DNA of 64,000 bases from Spirochaetota bacterium (GCA_022703505.1 JAKLDN010000001.1:124001-188000), one strand, 5' to 3'. Shown: positions 43,350 through 52,500, counted from the stretch's first letter. Numbers and translations are program-made. Notes: generated from the sequence alone by a model not told the origin.

Positions 43350-43549
43350 GGTACCTCCCGCTTCGCGGACGGGATTCAGCATAGGATCCCGGGTGCGTCG
43401 GATCAAGCGCTTATGTCGAGTACGCGACGCTTTCCCGGGTCCGTGTCGCGGGGGCGGATCCTGGAAACCGGGACACGGCCGAAGGCGGCCGATATCCTGT
43501 CTTTGCGGAACGGGCCGGAACAGCGGGCCTCGCCGCGCAGGAGACAACC

Positions 43550-44584
43550 ATGGATGAAAGAAGGACCCTGAAGATCGGACTCGTGCAGAACTCCCCGAAG
43601 CCGGGAGCCGCGATCGAGAACCTCATGGACGCCCGTCCCCTGATCGAGGCGGCCGCGGCGGCGGGGGCCGACCTCATCGCCTTGCCGGAACTCTCGGCCT
43701 CGGGTTATGCCCCGACCCGGGGCATCTGGCGCAGCGCGGAACCCGCGGATGGACCCACGGAGCGGTGGCTCGGGGAGACGGCCGATGCCCTGGGAGTATA
43801 CCTCTGCGCGGGGTACCTGGAGACGGACGGAACGGATTTCTTCAATACCTACGCGGTGGCCGGTCCGGAGGGAAGACTCCTCGGGAGAGTCCGGAAGGAG
43901 ACCCCATCCATGGGGGAAACCTACCTCTTCCAGGGAGAGACCGGTTCTCACGTCGTGGAGACTCCCATCGGCAGGATCGGGATCGGGATCTGCAACGACA
44001 ACCACATGGCCTACCTGCCAGGCCGCCTCCGGGCCGGCGGGGCGGAACTGCTGCTCATGCCCCACGCGTGGCCTCTGCCCACGGAGCCGTCCAGACTGGT
44101 CTCCCGGGAGGACATCGAGCGCCAGAGGGCGAACATGACGGAGCTGCCCGCCCGGTACGCCCGGGGGTTGGGAATCCCCGCGGCTTTCACGAACCTGTCG
44201 GGCACCCTGGACTTGGGAGGGGAACGGTCGCCGGGATTCCTGGGAGCCCTGCTTCCGCCCCCGGAGAAGTACGGGTTCCCGGGATACGCGGCGATCCACG
44301 CCGCGGGCGGGGAGATCCTCCGGTCCCGGGCGGACGGCGAGGGCTGGATCGTCGGGGAGGTCGTCCTGGGGACCGGCATGCGGCCCGAGGCTTCGATGCC
44401 CGCGTACGGACGGAGAGTGTATCCGGGTAACTCGGACGGCGGGATCCTGGCGCTCTACGAGAGCCTGGGCCGCCGATCCTACGCGCGTTCCCGGGATCGG
44501 CGGACAGCCGCCCGGGCGGCCTTCGAGGCGGGCCGGACGAGCCTGAGGATGGGGAAGGCCCTGGAAATGCTAGAGCCGCGGTAG
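43550..44584 (+). CDS. Carbon-nitrogen hydrolase (nitrilase superfamily) with a GNAT-derived tail
   Basis: A 344-residue enzyme. The catalytic Glu47 is in LPELSASG, Lys116 in VRKETPS and Cys148 in GICNDNHM, so the Glu-Lys-Cys triad is complete. It should hydrolyse an amide or a nitrile. The last 18 residues are the same as those of the GNAT at 42021-42647, because of a 100-bp duplication. The natural C-terminus seems to have been replaced after about residue 326. The fold core should not be affected. It is probably under the divergent TetR. Confidence 0.87.
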   Translation: MDERRTLKIGLVQNSPKPGAAIENLMDARPLIEAAAAAGADLIALPELSASGYAPTRGIWRSAEPADGPTERWLGETADALGVYLCAGYLETDGTDFFNTYAVAGPEGRLLGRVRKETPSMGETYLFQGETGSHVVETPIGRIGIGICNDNHMAYLPGRLRAGGAELLLMPHAWPLPTEPSRLVSREDIERQRANMTELPARYARGLGIPAAFTNLSGTLDLGGERSPGFLGALLPPPEKYGFPGYAAIHAAGGEILRSRADGEGWIVGEVVLGTGMRPEASMPAYGRRVYPGNSDGGILALYESLGRRSYARSRDRRTAARAAFEAGRTSLRMGKALEMLEPR

Positions 44585-44626
44585 GCATTCCCGCCCTCAT
44601 GAGCTTGGCGATATCACAGGATTCGT
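44527..44626 (+). repeat. 100-bp direct repeat, copy 2 (3' end of nitrilase gene)
   Basis: See 42590-42689; the offset is 1937 bases. Mismatches fall mostly after the stop codon. Confidence 0.9.
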
Positions 44627-44637
44627 CAAATCCTTGA

Positions 44638-44666
44638 TTGTCCGCCCCGCCGCCGCGGGGTATAAT
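44638..44666 (+). promoter_or_regulatory. Strong promoter with consensus -10 before the TPR protein gene
   Basis: TTGTCC (44638-44643), 17 bp spacer, TATAAT (44661-44666). Transcription would begin about 44673, at the ATG 44674 itself, and no ribosome site precedes that ATG. A leaderless mRNA is likely. Confidence 0.65.
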
Positions 44667-44673
44667 GCCTCCC

Positions 44674-45768
44674 ATGAATCCCACCCGATCCCGAGCGCTC
44701 CTTGCCGTCGTCCTGGCGGTGCTGGCGATCGCGGCGGCGGCCGCCCAGGCCCGGCCGTCCGGGACCGCCCCGGCCCTCCCCTATCCCCGGACTTCGTCGG
44801 AGTGGGCGGCCTTCCTGGCTCCGGACCCGCGCTTCGTCGAGCTCGGCGGCATCCCCGAGCCCATGCCCACCCGGAAGCTGGCGGAGGCGGGCCTCGTCGC
44901 ATCCGGCGTTCCGCCGGAGCGGATGGAGTACTACATAGGTAAACTGCGGGAGACCTTCGAGGCCCTGCGCGCCCGGTCGGAGTACATCCAGGATCCCGCC
45001 CTGCGGGCCGAATCGATCCTTCCCTTCCTGCACAGGACCCTGTTCAAGAAGTACGAGGAGAACTCGACAACCGTGGACGGGGTTATCGACACGGGGTACT
45101 TCAACTGCGTCTCCTCCGCGGTGGTCTACCTCCTGGCGGCCCGGGTCTTCGTCCTGCCCATGAAGGGGGTCCAGACCCCGGACCACGCCTTCTGCGTGAT
45201 CACCGTGAACGGCCGGGACATCGACGTGGAGACCACGAACCCCTTCGGCTTCGATCCGGGGACCAGCAAGAAATTCCAGAGCACCTTCACGAAGACCACG
45301 AAGTTCGCCTACGTGCCGCCCCAGGACTACGCCCGCCGCAAGACGATCACGGAAAAGGACCTGGTGGGATTGATCCTGCACAACCGGGGCGTGGACATGC
45401 AGAGACGGGGACGACACCTCGAGGCCCTCCGGCTGGCGGTGGACCGGGCGACGGGCTTCCCGGGCCCCGACGCCGCGGAGTTCCTGGCCGCCTGCGCCCA
45501 GAACGTCCTGGCGGAGCTCTTCGACCGCAGGGACTGGCCGGGCGCCCTTGATATGGCCGAGGGAGTCCGGAAACTGGCCCCCGCGGATCCGAGGCTTCGG
45601 GAGCTGTACACCCTGGCGGCCCGGAACTACGCGGTGGACGCCCACAACCGCTTCGCGGAACGCTACAACGCCCGGGATACCGCCGGTGCGCGGGCGATCC
45701 TGGAACAGGCCCTGCGCCGCCTGCCGGGGGATCCGATCCTCACCCAGGACCTGGAAGCCCTGCGCTAG
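44674..45768 (+). CDS. Secreted TPR and transglutaminase-like protein of unknown function
   Basis: A 364-residue protein with a signal peptide (LLAVVLAVLAIAAAAAQA). The middle part has a Cys-His-Asp pattern like papain/transglutaminase folds: FNCVSSAVVYLLAARVF, then DHAFCVITVNGRDIDVETT. The end part is helical and TPR-like (about residues 240-360). I recall similar proteins in spirochaetes, but the function is not known to me. It heads a four-gene run with DUF72 and two permeases. Confidence 0.72.
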   Translation: MNPTRSRALLAVVLAVLAIAAAAAQARPSGTAPALPYPRTSSEWAAFLAPDPRFVELGGIPEPMPTRKLAEAGLVASGVPPERMEYYIGKLRETFEALRARSEYIQDPALRAESILPFLHRTLFKKYEENSTTVDGVIDTGYFNCVSSAVVYLLAARVFVLPMKGVQTPDHAFCVITVNGRDIDVETTNPFGFDPGTSKKFQSTFTKTTKFAYVPPQDYARRKTITEKDLVGLILHNRGVDMQRRGRHLEALRLAVDRATGFPGPDAAEFLAACAQNVLAELFDRRDWPGALDMAEGVRKLAPADPRLRELYTLAARNYAVDAHNRFAERYNARDTAGARAILEQALRRLPGDPILTQDLEALR

Positions 45769-45790
45769 GCGGCAGGCCGGACATCGGGAC

Positions 45791-46678
45791 ATGGGAACCC
45801 TGCGAATCGGGACCTGCTCCTGGAAGTACCCCTCCTGGAAGGGACTGGTCTACTCGAGCCGGGAACCCGGGAACTTCCTGGCGGAGTACGCCCGCAAGTA
45901 CGACACCGTGGAGGTGGACCAGTGGTTCTGGTCCCTGGGCAGGTCCGGGGCGGGTCTGCCCCGGCGGGAGACGGTCCTGGAGTACGACGCGGCGGTGCCG
46001 CCGGAGTTCCGGTTCACCGTAAAGTGCCCCAACGCCCTGACCCTGACCCGGCCCTACGCCCGGAAGGGCGAAACGGCCGAGCCGAACCCCCGCTTCCTGG
46101 ACCCGGGGTTTTTCCACGGATTCCTGGACGCCCTGGCTCCCCTGGTGCCCAAGGTCGGACTCTTCCTCTTCCAGTTCGAGTACCTGAACAAGGACAGGAT
46201 CCCCGGCCGGGAGGCCTTCCTGGAGCGGCTCGGGACCTTCCTGGAATCCCTGCCCGGGGACCTGCCGTACGGCGTGGAGATCCGCAACCCCCGGTGGATC
46301 GATGCCGGGTGGTTCGACTTCCTCGCGGAGCACGGGGCGGCCCCGGTCCTCCTCCAGGGCTACTGGATGGAGGACCTGGCCGACATCCTGGCCCGGCACG
46401 GCGGACGCATCCGGGGCCGGGCCTGCCTGCGCCTCCACGGGGAGGACCGGGAGGGGATGGAGGAGCGCACCGGCGAGGATTGGAGCCGGATCGTCCGGCC
46501 GAAGGACGGGGACCTGGCCCGGATCGTCCCGGAGCTGGCGACCCTGGTGGAAGCCCTGGACGAGGTCTACCTCAACGTGAACAACCACTACGAGGGCTCC
46601 GCGCCCCTCACGATCGACAAGATTCGAAGAAGCCTGCACCTTTCCGAGGGGGAACAGCATGGATTCCGGGCGCCCTGA
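45791..46678 (+). CDS. DUF72 (YecE-like) TIM-barrel protein
   Basis: A 295-residue protein with start ATG 45791. The DUF72 marks are RIGTCSWKYPSWKG at the start, YARKYDTVEVDQWFW, FRFTVKCPNALTLTR, YGVEIRNPRW and YLNVNNHYEGSAPLTIDKI. The family is a widespread TIM barrel with unknown enzymatic role. Its last 20 bases overlap the first permease gene, so they are translated together. Confidence 0.88.
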   Translation: MGTLRIGTCSWKYPSWKGLVYSSREPGNFLAEYARKYDTVEVDQWFWSLGRSGAGLPRRETVLEYDAAVPPEFRFTVKCPNALTLTRPYARKGETAEPNPRFLDPGFFHGFLDALAPLVPKVGLFLFQFEYLNKDRIPGREAFLERLGTFLESLPGDLPYGVEIRNPRWIDAGWFDFLAEHGAAPVLLQGYWMEDLADILARHGGRIRGRACLRLHGEDREGMEERTGEDWSRIVRPKDGDLARIVPELATLVEALDEVYLNVNNHYEGSAPLTIDKIRRSLHLSEGEQHGFRAP

Positions 46679-47597
46679 CATCCGAGTCCTGGGCCGGAGG
46701 GCCGCGGCCGCGTCTCTCCGATTTCTGGCATCCTCCCTCGCGACCTTCCTGGTGATCCTGTTCATGGCCGGGTTACCCCTGCTCATCTCGGCGAAGGACG
46801 CCCGGGTGGAGATCGATCCCGAGCGGGTCCTGGCCGCGGCCCGGGGCTTCCTGGCCTCCGCCCTGGACGGCACCCTCCGCACCTTCAAGATCGGACGGAC
46901 CGCCTGGGACCTCCGGGAGATCTACCCCAAATTCCTGTCCGTGTCCTTCCTGTACACGGCGATCCCCGGAGCCGCGGGGATCCTCCTGGGGACGGTGGCG
47001 GGCGCCGCGGCCCGGTCCCGGCGGCGGGGCACTTTGGACCGTCTGACGGACCTGGCCCTGGGCACGCCGGACTTTCTCCTGATCCTGGCGGTCCAGCTGG
47101 GGGCGGTCTGGATCCTGGACACCCTGGGGATCGACCTGTCCCTGGGGGGAAATTCCCGGCTGGCCCTCCTGCCCCTGTCCGTCATGGGGGTCTACCCCTT
47201 CTTCCTGGCCCGTCGCTGCGCCGCCGAGGCGTCCCGGGAGGCGGAGACCTCGGACTACATAGCCTTCGCCCGGGCCAAGGGCCTGCCGGAGGGGTGGATC
47301 CTCCGCCGCCACCTGGGCGCGGCGGTCATACCCCGGCTGGAGGCGGAGCTTCCCGTGATCGTCTCCTTCATGCAGGGAAGCCTGTTCATCACCGAGCGGG
47401 CCTTCGCCCTGCCCGGCATGGCCCGCCTGCTCTTCGATTCGGCCTTCTCGGGCCAGCGGAAGCATATGATGTGGACGATCTACCAGTACGACCATGTCGT
47501 GCTGTCCCTGACCGGGCTCGCGGTTTCGGGACTGCTCGTGTTCGCGGCCCTGCGCCTGGGCCTGGGAGCGGCCCGGAAGGTGTTGACCCGTGAATAG
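46659..47597 (+). CDS. ABC transporter permease, DppB/oligopeptide type
   Basis: A 312-residue membrane protein. The BPD_transp_1 region shows the typical EAA-type loop SDYIAFARAKGLPEGWILRR and then GSLFITERAFALPGMARLLF. It has about six helices. The start at 46659 follows GAGGGGG. No ATPase or binding-protein gene is found in this run. Either these parts are shared with another system or the complex is unusual. Confidence 0.83.
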   Translation: MDSGRPDIRVLGRRAAAASLRFLASSLATFLVILFMAGLPLLISAKDARVEIDPERVLAAARGFLASALDGTLRTFKIGRTAWDLREIYPKFLSVSFLYTAIPGAAGILLGTVAGAAARSRRRGTLDRLTDLALGTPDFLLILAVQLGAVWILDTLGIDLSLGGNSRLALLPLSVMGVYPFFLARRCAAEASREAETSDYIAFARAKGLPEGWILRRHLGAAVIPRLEAELPVIVSFMQGSLFITERAFALPGMARLLFDSAFSGQRKHMMWTIYQYDHVVLSLTGLAVSGLLVFAALRLGLGAARKVLTRE

Positions 47598-48495
47598 GCG
47601 GCTGGCCGCGGGCCTCCTCCTGCTGGCCCTGCTCCTGGGCCTGGCGCTGTTCTCGGATTCCATCGCGCCCCACGAGCGGGGCTTCATGAAGGCCGTGCGC
47701 TACGACACCGTGGACGGGCAGGAGGTCATGCTCGTCTCCCCGGAGCCGCCCAGCCGGTTCTTCCTCTTCGGCAGCGACGGCTGGGGCTACGACCTTTTCT
47801 CGGAGATGATCCACGGCCTGGGATGGACCCTTTCCATCGTATTCGCCACGGCCCTCCTGCGGAGCACCGCCGCCCTGACGGCGGGGCTGGCCCTGGGGGC
47901 CCTCCGTCCGACGGGCCTTCGGCGCAGGCGGTTCTCCCCCCTGGCCTCCATCCCGGGATTCATCCTGGCGGCCTTCGTCCTGTATCCGGTCACCATCAAC
48001 TCCCGGCTTCCGCCGGTCGCGCTCTTCGCGGTCCAATCCAGCCTGCTTGCTTTGGTCGAGCTCCCGGCCCTGGCGGAATCCTTCGCGGCCCGGTCGGCGG
48101 ACGTGCTCGGACGGCCCTTCGTGGAGGCGGCCCGGACCGCGGGAGCGGGGGTGCCGTGGATACTCCGGTACCATGTCCTGCCCTTCGCGTTCACCGATTG
48201 GCTGGAATCCCTTCCGGTCCAGGCCCTGTCCGTGGCGGCCCTGGTGGGCAAGCTGGGGGTTCTCCGCATCTTCGTGGGGGGGACGATCCTGACGGTGGAT
48301 CCCGTGATCTTCCTGCCCGCCAAGGGGGAATGGCTCGGCCTGCTCGGATACTACTACACCGGCGTCCGCGGCCAGCCCTGGCTCTTCCTGGCCCCCTTCG
48401 CGGGGTGGATGCTGATCCTGACCTGCGTAGGCCTGCTCTCCTCGGGCACCAAGGCGGCCTGGGCCCGGTCGCGCCGCATCGAGGTCCCGGAATAG
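47590..48495 (+). CDS. ABC transporter permease, DppC/oligopeptide type
   Basis: A 301-residue membrane protein with GTG start 47590, overlapping the first permease by eight bases. It has an N-terminal helix and a DppC-like first loop containing FLFGSDGWGYDLFSEMIHG. The EAA-type loop is RPFVEAARTAGAGVPWILR. It is the natural partner of the preceding permease. The substrate is unknown. Confidence 0.82.
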   Translation: MNRRLAAGLLLLALLLGLALFSDSIAPHERGFMKAVRYDTVDGQEVMLVSPEPPSRFFLFGSDGWGYDLFSEMIHGLGWTLSIVFATALLRSTAALTAGLALGALRPTGLRRRRFSPLASIPGFILAAFVLYPVTINSRLPPVALFAVQSSLLALVELPALAESFAARSADVLGRPFVEAARTAGAGVPWILRYHVLPFAFTDWLESLPVQALSVAALVGKLGVLRIFVGGTILTVDPVIFLPAKGEWLGLLGYYYTGVRGQPWLFLAPFAGWMLILTCVGLLSSGTKAAWARSRRIEVPE

Positions 48496-48588
48496 GCGCG
48501 ACCCGCACCCTCCGTGCACGGTATTTGTTTCTACGCATAGAATTCAAGCCTCTTCGGAACCCCTGTTTCAGTAGATAAAAAAGATTTG

Positions 48589-48617
48589 TTGACTAGTCAA
48601 ATTTTGCATGATACCCT
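48589..48617 (+). promoter_or_regulatory. Promoter with 12-bp palindromic operator before the DUF3798 gene
   Basis: TTGACTAGTCAA (48589-48600) is a perfect palindrome whose left half is a good -35 (TTGACT). A weak -10 TACCCT lies 17 bp after that -35 (48612-48617). Repressor binding would cover the -35. The rest of the 161-bp gap 48496-48656 is AT-rich and shows no gene. Confidence 0.55.
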
Positions 48618-48656
48618 CCAAACATCCCCAACATCCCCTATTCTCAGGAGGCAAGT

Positions 48657-49766
48657 GTGCGTACGGTGAGATCTATTCTCATGGTTCTGCTCGCGCTCTC
48701 GTTGGTCGCGATGCCCGTCTTCGCCCAGAAGGACTACAAGATCGGCATCATGACCGGTACCGTTTCCCAGAACGAGGAAGAGTTCCGCAAGGCGGAGGCG
48801 GTCCGCAACGCCCTCGGAGCCAACCGCGTCGTCCTGGCCACGTATCCTGAACGCTTCATGCAGGAGCAGGAGACGACGATCTCCAACATGATGGCCATGG
48901 CCAGCGACCCGAAGGTCAAGGCCATCGTCATGGTGCAGGCCGTACCCGGAGCCGCCGCCGCCATCGACCGCGTGAAGGCCGTCCGGCCGGACATCCTGTT
49001 CATCCTGGGCGTTCCCGCCGAGGACCCGGACATGATCGCCAAGAAGGCCGACATCGTCCTGCAGACGAACGACCTGGCCCGGGGCGAGCAGATCGCCCAG
49101 CAGGCCAAGAAGCTGGGAGCCAAGACCCTGGTCCACTACTCCTTCCCGCGCCACATGTCCTACGAGCACCTGTCCAAGCGCCGCACCCTCATGAAGGAAG
49201 CCGCCGAGAAGATCGGGCTCAAGTTCGTGGAGCAGGACGCTCCGGACCCCACCGGTGAGGGCGGAGTCCCGGCCACCCAGCAGTTCATCATGGAAGACGT
49301 GCCCCGCAAGGTCGTCCAGTTCGGCAAGGATACGGCGTTCTTCGGGACCAACTGTTCCATGCAGGAGCCCCTGATCCGCCAGGTCGTGGCCCAGAAGGCC
49401 GTCTACCCGGTCCAGTGCTGCCCCTCCCCCTTCCACGCCCTCCCGGGCGCCCTGGGCATCGCGGTGCCCCCGGAGAAGAAGGCGGACGTGCCCTGGATCC
49501 TCTCCGAGGAAAAGTCCAAGATCAAGGCCGCCGGCATGAACGGGCGCATGTCCACCTGGCCGGTCCCCGTGAACATGATGTACATCGAGGCCGGCGTGAA
49601 GTACGCCCAGGCCTACGTGGAAGGCAAGACCAAGGGAAAGGCCAAGGTCGATCCGGCCCTGCTGACCAAGATCATGTCGGAGATCGCGGGCGGAAAGGTC
49701 GAGCTCACGAACTACAAGGACTACCCGAACTTCTTCATGTACCTCTCCGACTTCTACAACTTCTAA
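48657..49766 (+). CDS. DUF3798 periplasmic binding protein
   Basis: A 369-residue protein with a signal peptide (ILMVLLALSLVAMPVFAQ). The start is GTG 48657 after CAGGAGGCAA. The DUF3798 family is recognised by YKIGIMTGTVSQNEEEFR, VLATYPERFMQEQETTISNM, VHYSFPRHMSYEHLSKRR, FGTNCSMQEPLI and the CCPSPFHALPGALGI block. The fold is a Bmp/sugar-binding type. The ligand is unknown. It is followed by a terminator-like hairpin and then by ATPase and permease genes. Confidence 0.87.
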   Translation: MRTVRSILMVLLALSLVAMPVFAQKDYKIGIMTGTVSQNEEEFRKAEAVRNALGANRVVLATYPERFMQEQETTISNMMAMASDPKVKAIVMVQAVPGAAAAIDRVKAVRPDILFILGVPAEDPDMIAKKADIVLQTNDLARGEQIAQQAKKLGAKTLVHYSFPRHMSYEHLSKRRTLMKEAAEKIGLKFVEQDAPDPTGEGGVPATQQFIMEDVPRKVVQFGKDTAFFGTNCSMQEPLIRQVVAQKAVYPVQCCPSPFHALPGALGIAVPPEKKADVPWILSEEKSKIKAAGMNGRMSTWPVPVNMMYIEAGVKYAQAYVEGKTKGKAKVDPALLTKIMSEIAGGKVELTNYKDYPNFFMYLSDFYNF

Positions 49767-49788
49767 CCTAGGGCGGCAGAACCACCCG

Positions 49789-49824
49789 AAAGGCGGAGTC
49801 CGTTCCGGGGCTCCGCCTTTTTTT
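49789..49824 (+). terminator. Intrinsic terminator/attenuator after the DUF3798 gene
   Basis: AAAGGCGGAG / CTCCGCCTTT with a 12-base loop and a run of seven T. A partial stop here would give more binding protein than membrane subunits. Confidence 0.8.
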
Positions 49825-49853
49825 GAACGCCGAGTCCCAAGGAAGGAGAGATC

Positions 49854-51440
49854 GTGTCGCAAACGGAAGAATTCGTCCTTCGGATGAAGGGCATTTCCAA
49901 GGAATACTACGGCACCAAGGTGCTCAAAGGCATCGACCTGGAGATCCGCCCGGGCGAGGTGCACGGGATCGTCGGGGAGAACGGGGCGGGCAAGAGCACC
50001 CTCATGAACATCCTATTCGGCATGACCGTGATCCACTCCACGGGGGGCTACCAGGGCGAGATCGAGATCGCCGGCGCCAAGGCCGACATCAAGAGCCCCT
50101 TCGACGCGATGAAGCTCGGTATCGGCATGGTCCACCAGGAGTTCATGCTGATACCCGGCTACACCATCACCGAGAACATCAAGCTGAACCGGGAGACCAC
50201 CAAGGACAACCCGGTTTCCCGGGTCTTCGGCCCCAAGCTCAAGACCCTGGACATGGCCTCCATGGGCCGGGACGCCCGAAAGGCCCTGGACCACCTGGAA
50301 ATGGGCATCGACGAGTGGGCCCGGGTGGCGGGCCTGCCCGTGGGGCACATGCAGTTCATCGAGATCGCCCGGGAGATCGACAAGAGCAACATCAAGCTCC
50401 TGGTGTTCGACGAGCCCACGGCGGTGCTGGCGGAGTCCGAGGCGGACAACCTCCTGGCCGCGGTCCGCAAGCTCTCGGCCTCGGGGATCGCCATCCTCTT
50501 CATCACCCACCGCCTGCACGAGATCATGGCCGTCTGCGACGGGATCACCGTCCTGCGGGACGGCAGCCTGGTCGCCCACAAGCGCCGGGAGGAGACGACG
50601 ATCGAGGAGCTGGCCCGGCTCATGGTCGGCCGGTCGATCGGCGACATGATCCGGAATCCCGCCAAGTCCCTGCCGGACAGGAACGCCCTGGAAATCCGGA
50701 ACCTCCGCGTCCAAATGCCCGGCGAGGCCGCCAAGGGCGTGGACCTGGACGTCAAGGACGGGGAGATCCTGGGGATCGGCGGATTGGCGGGTCAGGGCAA
50801 GATCGGCATCGCCAACGGCATCCTGGGACTCTACCCCGCGGAAGGGGAGGTCCGGTTCCACGGGGAGCCCCTGCCCCTGAACTCCACCCGAGAGGCCCTC
50901 AAGCGGGGCCTGGCCTTCCTTTCGGAGGACCGCCGGGGCGTGGGACTCCTCCTGGACATGAGCGTGGAGATGAACATCGCGGCCACGGCCGTGGAGATCC
51001 AGGGCAAGTTCCTGCGGCGCTTCGGGCCCTTCTCCCAAATCGACGGGAAGGCGGTCCGCGCCCATGCCCTGGAAACGATCAAGGCCCTGGACATCCGCTG
51101 CACCGGCCCCCTGCAGCCCGTGCGCAGGCTGAGCGGGGGCAACCAGCAGAAGGTCTGCATCGCCAAGGCCCTGGTCCTGGGTCCCAGGCTCCTCTTCGTG
51201 TCGGAGCCGACCCGGGGTATCGACATCGGCGCCAAACGGCTGGTCCTGGAAACCCTGGTGGACCTCAAGGAGCGGCTGGGGATGACCATCGTCATCACCT
51301 CCAGCGAACTGGCGGAGCTCCGGTCGGTCTGCGATCGCATAGCGATCGTCCACGACGGCCGGATCGCGGGCATCCTGAACCCCGACGACGACGACGCGGA
51401 ATTCGGACTCATGATGGCAGGTGATTATGGAAAACGCTAA
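49854..51440 (+). CDS. ABC transporter ATPase with two domains, DUF3798 system
   Basis: A 528-residue protein with GTG start 49854 after GGAAGGAGAG. Domain 1 has Walker A GENGAGKST and Walker B LLVFDEPTAVL, with a degenerate signature (VAGLPVGHMQFIEIA). Domain 2 has a degenerate Walker A (GLAGQGKIG), an intact LSGGNQQK signature, and a Walker B reading LFVSEPTRGID, where Ser replaces the Asp. Only one complete ATP site is thus expected. The type is related to sugar and nucleoside (YufO/RbsA) ATPases. Confidence 0.88.
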   Translation: MSQTEEFVLRMKGISKEYYGTKVLKGIDLEIRPGEVHGIVGENGAGKSTLMNILFGMTVIHSTGGYQGEIEIAGAKADIKSPFDAMKLGIGMVHQEFMLIPGYTITENIKLNRETTKDNPVSRVFGPKLKTLDMASMGRDARKALDHLEMGIDEWARVAGLPVGHMQFIEIAREIDKSNIKLLVFDEPTAVLAESEADNLLAAVRKLSASGIAILFITHRLHEIMAVCDGITVLRDGSLVAHKRREETTIEELARLMVGRSIGDMIRNPAKSLPDRNALEIRNLRVQMPGEAAKGVDLDVKDGEILGIGGLAGQGKIGIANGILGLYPAEGEVRFHGEPLPLNSTREALKRGLAFLSEDRRGVGLLLDMSVEMNIAATAVEIQGKFLRRFGPFSQIDGKAVRAHALETIKALDIRCTGPLQPVRRLSGGNQQKVCIAKALVLGPRLLFVSEPTRGIDIGAKRLVLETLVDLKERLGMTIVITSSELAELRSVCDRIAIVHDGRIAGILNPDDDDAEFGLMMAGDYGKR

Positions 51441-52500
51441 TGCTACGCCCTTCGCGCGGGCGCTGCGCGGTATCGGCGCGGGGTTGCGATCCTTCGGCGC
51501 CCCGCGGATCATCATCATCGTCTTCCTGGTATCGCTCTGGATCACCTCGACCCTGCTGAAGATCCCGTTCCCCGCGGTCCTTTCAGACTCCCTGGTGCGC
51601 CTGGGAATGAACGCCGTGCTGACCCTGGCCATGCTCCCCTCCATTCTGTCGGGAACGAGCCTGTACTTCGGGCTGCCCCTGGGGATCATCTGCGGTCTCC
51701 TGGGCGGGGTCATGAGCATCGAGCTGGACCTGCGGGGCTTCGAGGCCTTCTTCGGGGCCGTGGCCATGTCCCTTCCCCTGGCCGTCCTGGTCGGCTGGGG
51801 CTACGGGTGGCTGCTGAACCGGGTCAAGGGCTCGGAGATGACCGTGGGAACCTACATCGGCTTCGGTTTCGTGTCCCTCATGTCCTTCGGTTGGGTCACC
51901 CTACCCTTCCACCATCCCGAGATGGCCTGGGCCATAGGCAAGGGAATCCGGGTGACCATCTCCCTGGAGGGACGGTTCAGCGGCGTGCTGAACAACCTTT
52001 GGTCCTTCGACATCCTCGGGGTAAGGGTCCCGACCGGCGCCCTTGCCTTCAGCGCCCTCTGCTGCCTCCTGGTGTGGCTCTTCTTCCGGTCCCGATCGGG
52101 GCTGGCGATGAAGTCCGCCGGGATGAGCCCCAAGTTCGCGGAGGCCTCGGGGATCAACGTGAACCGTATGCGGATCCGGGGGACCATCCTGTCCACGGTC
52201 CTGGGGGCCGTCGGCATCCTGGTCTACTCCCAGGGCTTCGGCTTCCTCCAGCTCTACCAGGCTCCCATGTACATGGGCTTCATCGCCGCGGCATCCATCC
52301 TGATCGGAGGCGCCACGCTGAAGACGGGCCGGATCAGCCACGTCATCATCGGCACCTTCCTGTTCCACTCCATCCTGGTCGTGGCCCTGCCGGTGGCGAA
52401 CACCGTGTCTCAGCTGGGCAGCCTGGCCGAGATCTCCCGGAGCGTCGTCTCCAACGGGATCATCCTCTACGCCCTGGCGCAGAAAGGGGGAGCGGAATGA
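51427..52500 (+). CDS. ABC transporter permease 1, DUF3798 system
   Basis: A 357-residue membrane protein of the BPD_transp_2 family. The start at ATG 51427 lies inside the ATPase gene. About ten helices are predicted, with TLAMLPSILSGTSLYFGLPL, GWGYGWLLNRVKGSEMTVGT, EASGINVNRMRIRGTILST and AASILIGGATLKTGRIS. It overlaps the next permease by four bases (ATGA). Confidence 0.86.
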   Translation: MENANATPFARALRGIGAGLRSFGAPRIIIIVFLVSLWITSTLLKIPFPAVLSDSLVRLGMNAVLTLAMLPSILSGTSLYFGLPLGIICGLLGGVMSIELDLRGFEAFFGAVAMSLPLAVLVGWGYGWLLNRVKGSEMTVGTYIGFGFVSLMSFGWVTLPFHHPEMAWAIGKGIRVTISLEGRFSGVLNNLWSFDILGVRVPTGALAFSALCCLLVWLFFRSRSGLAMKSAGMSPKFAEASGINVNRMRIRGTILSTVLGAVGILVYSQGFGFLQLYQAPMYMGFIAAASILIGGATLKTGRISHVIIGTFLFHSILVVALPVANTVSQLGSLAEISRSVVSNGIILYALAQKGGAE

